Shown one piece after another: positions 14,006-20,246 of a DNA stretch of 64,000 bases. The stretch comes from Lentzea tibetensis. GTDB lineage: Bacteria > Actinomycetota > Actinomycetes > Mycobacteriales > Pseudonocardiaceae. A model generated the notes under the pieces. That model did no database searches. It was not told the DNA's origin and worked only from the letters and a program-made list of their open reading frames with translations. The translations under genes were made by a program, and so were the position numbers. Location: the NCBI RefSeq assembly GCF_007845675.1, contig NZ_VOBR01000029.1, positions 1 to 64,000 on the forward strand, given 5' to 3'. Each line of letters begins with the position of its first letter. The stretch's first letter is position 1.

Positions 14006-16678
14006 TCAACCGCGCCGCTCGATAGGCAACCGCGACCGAGTAAGCAGCGCAGACCCCAGCATCGCGACCACAGGCACCAGAACCAGCGCGACAGCGACGT
14101 TGACCCACGGCACCGTGATCGGATACGGCGTGGGAGGCGGCCACTGATCGGCGAACCGCTGGTTCAACGCCGTCAGCACGGCGACGGACGTCGCCAACCC
14201 GGCCGCCGTCCCGAGCAGCGACCCGAGCCCGGCGATCACCCCGGACTGACTCAGCGACAGCAACCGCCGCAAAGTTGGCGAAGCGCCCACGGCGGCCAGC
14301 GTCGTGAGGTCGGCTCGGCCGTCGGCGGCAGCCAGACCGGTGGCCAGCGCGGCCGCGCCGAGCGTGATCACGGCCGCGGCGATCGCGAGCACGGTGAGCG
14401 AGCGCTGGATGTCGGACTGGACGGCGCGGTCGACGCGCACCTCGTACTCGCCGCCCAGCGCGGCCTGCAGGCGGTCCTGCTCGTCGACCGTCGGCTCGCG
14501 GGTCGTGGTGGCGTACACGGTGAACGTGGTCGCGCCGAACCCGAGCGACTTGGCGGTCTCCTCGGTCATCAGCGCGATCGGCGCCTTGGGGCGCTGCGGC
14601 ATGGCGACAGCCGCGGCGGTGACCGTGCGCGGGGGAGTGGAGTCGCTGACCATGCCCACGCCGAGCAGCGCGTTGCCGTTCTCCACCAGTTCCGGGGAGT
14701 CGACGACCAGCTTGCCTGCACGCAGGGCCTCACCGACCACGGCCGCGTCGGCCGCGGACAGTCCGGTCACGGCGCCGGCCGCCTCGGGTTTGATCACCAC
14801 GACGACGCCGAAGGGTGAGCTGAGTGCGACGAAGTAGCGGCGTTGCTGGCCGATGCCGTCGCAGCGGGAGTCGGCGCGGGCCGCGCGCTGTTCGTCCTCG
14901 GTCGGCTCGCGGCCCAGCAGGTCCAGGCCGTACGGGCATTCGCGGGCGGCCGGTCGGCGTGCGTGGGCGAAGCACGGGCCGCCCTCGCACGACAGCAGCT
15001 TGATCTCGTGCGCCTCGGCGACCGGGAGGGTCTGGCGCAGAGTGTCCACAACGGACGCCGGGATGGCCTGGCCCATCTTGTTCGTCTCGGCCGTGTGGTA
15101 GAGCGCGACGTCGCCGACGTTGCCCGCCGACTGGTTCGCCTCGCGGCCCACGTCGGACGCCAGCACCACGCCGACGGCCAGGCTGCCGACCACCACGGCC
15201 ATCACCGCCGAGATGGCGGGCGCGGCGGCGGAGCGGTTGCGGGACGCGTCGCGCAGCGCGATGCGCACGGGCACCGGCAGGCCCTTGCCCAGCCGTGCCA
15301 CCAGACCGACCAGCGACGGCGTCATCAGCACCAGTCCGAGTTCGCCTAGTGCCAGTCCGGCGAGGATGATCGTCAGCTCCACCTGCCACGCGCCGACGAA
15401 CGCGGTCACGACACCCAGCGCGACCAGCACGAGACCCGCCACGAGCCAGCGGCGGCGCGAGCGGGTGATGCCGCGACGGCCCGCGAGCGCGGTCACGACG
15501 TCCTGGCGCGACGACACCCACGCGGGCACGAGTGCCGCCAGCACACCGGTGACGACCGCCAGCAGTGCCAGCACACCCAACGCCGCGGGGAACAAGCGGA
15601 ACGCGCCGGACCTCGTCTCGGTGAACCGCTCGACCACGCCGTGTCCGGCCACGGCCACCAGCACGCCGAGCACCACACCGGCGACGGCCGCGAGCGCGCC
15701 GAGCACGACGCCGTCGGCGAGCACGATGCGCCGCACGTGTGCGGGCGTGCCACCGGACGCGGCGACGAGCGCGAGGTCGTGACGACGCCGGCGCGCGCCG
15801 ACGGCCAGTGCCGGGCCGGCCAGCAGAACGATCTCGAGGATCGCGAGCCCGGCGACGAGCGCGAGCACGCCTGCCTCGATGTCGCTGCCCGAACCGCCGA
15901 TCTGGCGGTAGCGGTCCTCCATCGGCGGCGGGTTCTCCAGCACGTGCCGCGACACCGCCGCGACGCCCAGCTTGTTGAGCTCCTTGATCTGCGCCCAGGT
16001 GAGCGCGTCGGGCATCTCGGCGAGCCACGACAGTCCTGAGCGGTCGACCGGCAGCGCGCCGGGGCGCAGCACGACGGTGCTGGCCTTGATGTCGTCCGGA
16101 TCCTCGACGATGCCGACCACGCGCAACGTCCTGCCGTCGCCCGTGCGGACCGTGCCGCCGACGCCCGAGCCCGTCCGGCTGACGGCCTGGGGAGACAACG
16201 CCACCTCGTCGTCGGACGCGGGCGCGCGGCCGGACAGGGAGCGGAGAATGCCCGCGGCCTGCGGTGCGGCGTAGTCGAGCAGCCGCGCCTGGAAGGTCGA
16301 CGAGCCCGCGAGGGTGTCGAGTGTCAGACCGGACGTGTGGTTGGGGGTCAGCCGCGTGCCGTTCGGCAGCAACGACCTCAGCTGCTCCTCGCTCGGCTCG
16401 GTCTGACCGGCGGGGGCCTCACCGGACGCCAGCGCGAACAGCCGGTCGGGCTCCTGCACGACCGGGCTGCTGTACGGCCAGCTGACCGCCGCCTGGGTCG
16501 TGCCCATCGTGCGCTCGGCGCGTTCGGCCGGGATCAGCGTGAACGTGTCGTAGCTGACCGCGGTGAACGACAACGCCGCGACCGGCAGCATGATCATGCC
16601 GGCCACCAGTGCCGCGCGCCCCTTGGCGCGCCTCGCTTCCCGCCACGCGATGCGCAGCGCCACCCGGAAGCCGCTCAT
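14006..16678 (-). CDS. FtsX-type ABC transporter permease (PadR operon)
   Basis: An 890-residue membrane protein with an N-terminal helix (about 18-40), a large extracytoplasmic region (about 45-285), a membrane block near 290-520, a second extracytoplasmic region (about 560-770) and a final membrane block (about 780-880). It is the membrane partner of the ATPase encoded immediately upstream; its ATG overlaps the ATPase stop (ATGA). The second loop has several Cys (LLSCEGGPCF, ARECPYG). Probable role: PadR-controlled efflux or lipid transport. The 3' end runs into the repeat tract made of copies of itself. Confidence 0.92.
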   Translation of the reverse strand: MSGFRVALRIAWREARRAKGRAALVAGMIMLPVAALSFTAVSYDTFTLIPAERAERTMGTTQAAVSWPYSSPVVQEPDRLFALASGEAPAGQTEPSEEQLRSLLPNGTRLTPNHTSGLTLDTLAGSSTFQARLLDYAAPQAAGILRSLSGRAPASDDEVALSPQAVSRTGSGVGGTVRTGDGRTLRVVGIVEDPDDIKASTVVLRPGALPVDRSGLSWLAEMPDALTWAQIKELNKLGVAAVSRHVLENPPPMEDRYRQIGGSGSDIEAGVLALVAGLAILEIVLLAGPALAVGARRRRHDLALVAASGGTPAHVRRIVLADGVVLGALAAVAGVVLGVLVAVAGHGVVERFTETRSGAFRLFPAALGVLALLAVVTGVLAALVPAWVSSRQDVVTALAGRRGITRSRRRWLVAGLVLVALGVVTAFVGAWQVELTIILAGLALGELGLVLMTPSLVGLVARLGKGLPVPVRIALRDASRNRSAAAPAISAVMAVVVGSLAVGVVLASDVGREANQSAGNVGDVALYHTAETNKMGQAIPASVVDTLRQTLPVAEAHEIKLLSCEGGPCFAHARRPAARECPYGLDLLGREPTEDEQRAARADSRCDGIGQQRRYFVALSSPFGVVVVIKPEAAGAVTGLSAADAAVVGEALRAGKLVVDSPELVENGNALLGVGMVSDSTPPRTVTAAAVAMPQRPKAPIALMTEETAKSLGFGATTFTVYATTTREPTVDEQDRLQAALGGEYEVRVDRAVQSDIQRSLTVLAIAAAVITLGAAALATGLAAADGRADLTTLAAVGASPTLRRLLSLSQSGVIAGLGSLLGTAAGLATSVAVLTALNQRFADQWPPPTPYPITVPWVNVAVALVLVPVVAMLGSALLTRSRLPIERRG

Positions 16679-17382
16679 GGTGCCCGCAGCAGTTCTTCCG
16701 GCTGGTCGAGCGGACCGGAGGTGTCGACGACGCGGCCGTCGCGCAGGAAGACCACCCGGTCCGCCCACGCGGCGTGGCGCGCGTCGTGCGTGACGAGCAT
16801 CCCGGCCGCCCCGGCATCCACTTTGGACCTCAGCAGGCGCAGCACCGCTTCCCCCGTCTGGGAGTCCAGCGCACCGGTCGGTTCGTCCGCCAGCACGAGG
16901 GTGCGCTCGCCGATCAGGGCGCGGGCGATCGCGACCCGCTGCTGCTGACCGCCGGACATCTCGTCGGGGAACCGGTCGCCGTAGCCGTTGAGGTCCACTT
17001 CGGACAGTGCGTCGAGCGCCTGCTTGCGCGACCCGCGCACCCCGTCGAGGTCGAGCGGCAGCGCCACGTTCTCCGCCGCCGTGAGACTGGGCAGCAGGTT
17101 GAGGTCCTGGAAGACGTACCCGATCTTCCTGCGCCGCAACGCGGCCAGCGCCTTGCGGGAGCACGAGCCGAGCACGGTGCCGTCGACCACGACCTCGCCG
17201 CTGGTCGGACTGTCCAGCCCGCCCGCGAGGTTGAGCAGCGTCGACTTGCCCGAGCCGGACGGCCCCATCACGGCCACCAGCTCACCGGTCCGCACGACCA
17301 GGTCGATGCCGCGCAGCGCGTGCACGATCGTCGCTCCGGTGCCGTGCGTGCGGTGCACCTGACGCAGTTCGAGGACGCTCAT
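16675..17382 (-). CDS. ABC transporter ATP-binding protein (LolD/MacB type)
   Basis: A 235-residue cytoplasmic ATPase that powers the downstream FtsX-type permease. Walker A is residues 40-48 (GPSGSGKST), the Q-loop is Gln92, the signature is MSGGQQQRV (about 142-150), Walker B is LVLADEP with Glu167, and the H-loop is in VTHDARH. The length and motif spacing match the lipoprotein/macrolide exporter group. It overlaps PadR upstream and the permease downstream by 4 bp each, so all three are translationally coupled. Confidence 0.97.
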   Translation of the reverse strand: MSVLELRQVHRTHGTGATIVHALRGIDLVVRTGELVAVMGPSGSGKSTLLNLAGGLDSPTSGEVVVDGTVLGSCSRKALAALRRRKIGYVFQDLNLLPSLTAAENVALPLDLDGVRGSRKQALDALSEVDLNGYGDRFPDEMSGGQQQRVAIARALIGERTLVLADEPTGALDSQTGEAVLRLLRSKVDAGAAGMLVTHDARHAAWADRVVFLRDGRVVDTSGPLDQPEELLRAP

Positions 17383-17942
17383 CGCGGCACCTCGGCATCC
17401 CTGGGAAGGTCCGCGTCGACGGGCTGCGCCGCCGGAGCCTCGTACCGGACGAGGCTCGCCTCGCAGTGGTCGAGCCAGCGCACCTCGGCCTCGGCCTGGA
17501 AGATCATCGAGTCGAGCACCAGCAGCCACGGCAGGTCGCCCACGTCGGTCTTGAGGCGTGTGTACTCCTGCAGGGTGCGCATCGCGGCGCCGCGCTGCGT
17601 CTGCACGACGGCCCGCACGTCGACGCCGGGCGTGGTGATCGCGAGCGCGAGCTTGATCGCCAGCTCGTCGCGCGGACGGTCGGAGCGGCTGACGGGGGAG
17701 GCGAACCACTTCGCCAGCTCGGCGTGGCCCAGGTCGGTGATCTCGAACGGGCGCTGGCCCGTCTCGTTCTCCGGCAGCGGCCGCACGAGCTCGTCGCGCT
17801 CCAGCCGGGACAGCGTCGTGTAGACCTGCCCGATGTTCAGCGGCCACGTGCCGCCGGTGGACGACTCGAACGCGGCGCGCAGCTGGTAGCCGTACATCGG
17901 GCCGCGTTCGAGTAGGGCCAGAAGACCATGCTTGACGGACAT
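17379..17942 (-). CDS. PadR-family transcriptional regulator
   Basis: A 187-residue repressor. The N-terminal winged helix starts MSVKHGLLALLERGPMYGYQ, the family hallmark, with recognition region VYTTLSRLERDELV. The C-terminal half (about 90-175) is the helical Vir_act_alpha_C-type dimerisation domain. It leads an operon with the ATPase and permease. A 24-bp palindrome lies two bases upstream of its ATG and leaves no room for a ribosome site, so it is probably translated from a leaderless mRNA and represses itself and the exporter until a ligand binds. Confidence 0.95.
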   Translation of the reverse strand: MSVKHGLLALLERGPMYGYQLRAAFESSTGGTWPLNIGQVYTTLSRLERDELVRPLPENETGQRPFEITDLGHAELAKWFASPVSRSDRPRDELAIKLALAITTPGVDVRAVVQTQRGAAMRTLQEYTRLKTDVGDLPWLLVLDSMIFQAEAEVRWLDHCEASLVRYEAPAAQPVDADLPRDAEVPR

Positions 17943-17944
17943 GG

Positions 17945-17968
17945 ATACTGAGTATGCATACTCGGTAT
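17945..17968 (-). promoter_or_regulatory. PadR operator palindrome
   Basis: A 24-bp palindrome with arms ATACTGAGTATG and CATACTCGGTAT, with a single mismatched pair. The centre GAGTATGCATACTC is perfect. It fills the gap between the upstream gene's stop codon (17969-17971) and the PadR start codon (17942). ATAC-N-GTAT palindromes are typical PadR sites. Confidence 0.8.
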
Positions 17969-18610
17969 CTACGCGGCAAGACCCCACTTGGCCGTCAGCG
18001 TGGCCACGCCCGCGCCGGTGAGCCGGGGAACGGTCGCGGTGCGCCCGGCGAGGAGCATCAGCAGCGCGTCGATCGGCCCGCGCACCTCGTCGCCCTCGCC
18101 CGCGCTCCACTCGGCGTCCGTCGCGACGAGCCGCAGCCCGGCGAGCCGCTTGCGGGCGTGGAACGGGAAGCCCATGTGCCACAGGTGATCCGCGGAGACG
18201 ACCGCGGGTTCGAGCGGCATGGGTCGCTGCAGGCCGAGCGGCAGTGCGATGTCCTGGCCGTGCACGAGCACGTCCATCATCGCGTCCTTCAGCTTCTGGC
18301 CGGGCGCGAGCCGGTGCTTGCCGACGGCGTCGCGCAGCAGCTGAACCAGTTGGGTCGTCGGCAGTGCGGCCTGCTCGACGGCGGTGTCGTGGACCATCCG
18401 GTTGAAGTTGCCGCGCGCCTTGATCACCGCGACCAGGATGCGGCCCACCGACCCGTGCGGGGCGAGCGTGAGGTGTGCCGCGACGTCGCGCACCGTCCAG
18501 CCGTCGCAGAGCGACGGGTACGTCCACTCGACGTCCGACAGGTCCGCGAGCAGGTCGGCGGCGCTCGCGCGTTCGGCGTCGATCACCTGCCACATCTCGT
18601 TGCGCTCCAT
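17969..18610 (-). CDS. Maleylpyruvate isomerase / DinB-fold mycothiol-type protein
   Basis: A 213-residue protein of the MDMPI_N/DinB fold used by mycothiol-dependent enzymes. The N-terminal motif LSDVEWTYPSLCDGWTVRDV followed by AAHL contains the first metal-binding His, and VLVHGQDIALPLG supplies another His. The ATG at 18610 has an AAGGGG site nine bases upstream; a GTG nine bases earlier is less likely. It is divergent from a MarR regulator with a palindrome between them, which suggests MarR controls it. The substrate is unknown. Confidence 0.85.
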   Translation of the reverse strand: MERNEMWQVIDAERASAADLLADLSDVEWTYPSLCDGWTVRDVAAHLTLAPHGSVGRILVAVIKARGNFNRMVHDTAVEQAALPTTQLVQLLRDAVGKHRLAPGQKLKDAMMDVLVHGQDIALPLGLQRPMPLEPAVVSADHLWHMGFPFHARKRLAGLRLVATDAEWSAGEGDEVRGPIDALLMLLAGRTATVPRLTGAGVATLTAKWGLAA

Positions 18611-18634
18611 CGTGCACACCCCTTGATTTAGTAC

Positions 18635-18663
18635 GAGAGGCTGACTACTTTAATCAGTGTCTC
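18635..18663. promoter_or_regulatory. Putative MarR operator in divergent promoter
   Basis: An imperfect inverted repeat, GAGA-GG-CTGA then nine bases then TCAG-TG-TCTC, lies in the 74-bp gap between the MDMPI-fold gene and the MarR gene. MarR proteins usually bind such sites between divergent genes. Confidence 0.5.
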
Positions 18664-18684
18664 TGACTATCGTCAAGGAGTGCC

Positions 18685-19119
18685 GTGGCCGAGGAACTGA
18701 CCGTGGGAGTGCTGCTCTTCATCCCGTACCGGGCGATGGAGAACCGCGTGTTCGCCGCCATGGCCGAGGCCGGCTACGGCGACATCACCGTCGCGCAGGC
18801 CCGGTTGCTGCAACGGATCGGCCCGGACGGCACGCGGCTGACCGTGCTCGCCGAGGCCGCGCAGGTGACCAAGCAGACCGCCGGGTTCCTCGTCGACCAG
18901 CTCGAACGGGCGGGCTACGTCGAACGCGTGCCGGACCCCGCGGACGGGCGGGCGCGGCTCGTCCGGCTGACCGGCCGGGCGCTGGAGGGCATCCCGGTGG
19001 CCGACCGCGAGGTCGCGAAGGTCGAGCAGGAGTGGGAGCGGCACATCGGCAAGCGGCGCATGGCGCAGCTGCGGGAGACGCTGACGATGCTGCGGGAGAT
19101 CACCGATCCGTACCAGTGA
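18685..19119 (+). CDS. MarR-family transcriptional regulator
   Basis: A 144-residue winged-helix repressor. The HTH is in LTVLAEAAQVTKQTAGFLVD and the wing is VERVPDPADGRARLVRLT, both classic for MarR. GTG start with an AAGGAG site. It is divergent from the MDMPI-fold gene, and a phosphotransferase-like gene begins eight bases after its stop, so it may control both. Confidence 0.95.
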   Translation: MAEELTVGVLLFIPYRAMENRVFAAMAEAGYGDITVAQARLLQRIGPDGTRLTVLAEAAQVTKQTAGFLVDQLERAGYVERVPDPADGRARLVRLTGRALEGIPVADREVAKVEQEWERHIGKRRMAQLRETLTMLREITDPYQ

Positions 19120-19127
19120 GGTGTGCC

Positions 19128-19991
19128 GTGCGCGTGGTTCCGATCGACTTCGTCCCCATCGCCCCGGCGACGGCGGCGGTCTACCGGGTGGTCGAGCCCG
19201 GCCGCTCGGTGTTCGTGAAGATCCTGCGCTCGCCGAAGCTCTGGCCGATGCTCGCGGGGCTGCCCGAGCACGTTCGCGATCGCCTGCTCGCCGAGTTCCC
19301 CTGGCGGGACGAGGCGGACTTCCTGTTGTCCGGCTTCGCACTCCCACCCGGCCTGCGGATGCCGGAGGTCATCCGGATCGACGACCTCGGCGACCGCGTG
19401 GCGCTGTGGCTGGAGGACGTCGCGTGCGCGGACGTGCGGTGGGACCTGCCCCGGTTCGTGCGCGCCGCGCGACTGCTCGGCCGCTGGGCCGGACGGCGGT
19501 TCGGCGGTGCACCGTCCGGCGCGTTGCGGTTCCTCATCGAGAGCAGGCCGCATTCGGAAGCGTTCCAGCGCCTCGAATCCGGCGAACTCCGAGCGCTCGC
19601 CGCCCGACTGCCCGAGCTGCTCGACCGGCTCGACCGGCTGCCGCACGCGGGCGCGCACGGCGACGCGTGCCCGCAGAACCTGTTGGTGCCATTGGACGAT
19701 CCCGACTCGTTCGTCGTGATCGACGTGACCTGGCAGTGCCCGCACCCGATCGGCTTCGACCTCGGTCAGCTGCTGGTCGGTCTCGCGCACGACGGCACGC
19801 TGCCGGTGTGCGCGCTGCCCGAGATCCGCGAGGCGATCATCGACGCCTACGTCGAGGGGCTGGCGGACGAGGGCGAACGCGTGCCGGTGAACGAAGTTGC
19901 GTTCGGGTGCGATGCGTCGCTGGTGATCCGCAGTGCGTTCGACTCGGGGCCGGAGCTGGCCCGGTACCTCACCGGTCTGGTGAGGGGATGA
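19128..19991 (+). CDS. Aminoglycoside phosphotransferase (APH)-family protein
   Basis: A 287-residue kinase-fold protein. The APH catalytic loop is intact in AGAHGDACPQNLLV (the HGDxxxxN motif with the catalytic Asp), followed by VVIDVTWQCPHPIGFDLGQL in place of the usual IDW metal site. The N-lobe Lys is in SVFVKIL. The first GTG after the MarR stop has GAGG seven bases upstream. The substrate is unknown: the family phosphorylates aminoglycosides, macrolides and many small alcohols. The MarR context suggests resistance or detoxification. Confidence 0.82.
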   Translation: MRVVPIDFVPIAPATAAVYRVVEPGRSVFVKILRSPKLWPMLAGLPEHVRDRLLAEFPWRDEADFLLSGFALPPGLRMPEVIRIDDLGDRVALWLEDVACADVRWDLPRFVRAARLLGRWAGRRFGGAPSGALRFLIESRPHSEAFQRLESGELRALAARLPELLDRLDRLPHAGAHGDACPQNLLVPLDDPDSFVVIDVTWQCPHPIGFDLGQLLVGLAHDGTLPVCALPEIREAIIDAYVEGLADEGERVPVNEVAFGCDASLVIRSAFDSGPELARYLTGLVRG

Positions 19992-20033
19992 GGGGAGCTT
20001 CCGTTGCCTGGGGGCCGCAAGCCCCCCTCATCC
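19986..20033 (+). terminator. Terminator with two competing stems
   Basis: GGATGAGGGG (19986-19995), which overlaps the stop codon, can pair with CCCCTCATCC (20024-20033). Alternatively GGGGGC (20010-20015) pairs with GCCCCC (20021-20026). The two structures share bases and are mutually exclusive. Confidence 0.65.
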
Positions 20034-20131
20034 ATGGTGCCCGTCGGGCATAGCGACGGGTGCGTCACAAGAGTGCCGGACTTGCACCGTCCTCCGGATC
20101 CTTTTGAGGAAACCGGACTTGAATCGGGCAT

Positions 20132-20162
20132 CCCCGGCGCCGGGCGATTGGCGGCGCCGGGG
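20132..20162. terminator. GC-rich hairpin downstream of the SARP gene
   Basis: CCCCGGCGCC and GGCGCCGGGG form a perfect 10-bp stem with an 11-base loop. It lies between two converging genes and could terminate either. No T-tract is seen. Nothing else is visible in 20034-20246. Confidence 0.5.
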
Positions 20163-20246
20163 AACCCGGTTCGCGGGAACCACGAGCCACTGGGGAGTTC
20201 CTGGGGGAGAGCCTCGTGGTGGGGAGTCCCGCTGTCGTGCAGAACG

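Noticed and set aside
20034-20130. Possible tRNA or small RNA after the phosphotransferase-like gene
   Set aside because: Words such as GACTTGCACC look tRNA-like, but no cloverleaf with acceptor stem and T-loop could be built.
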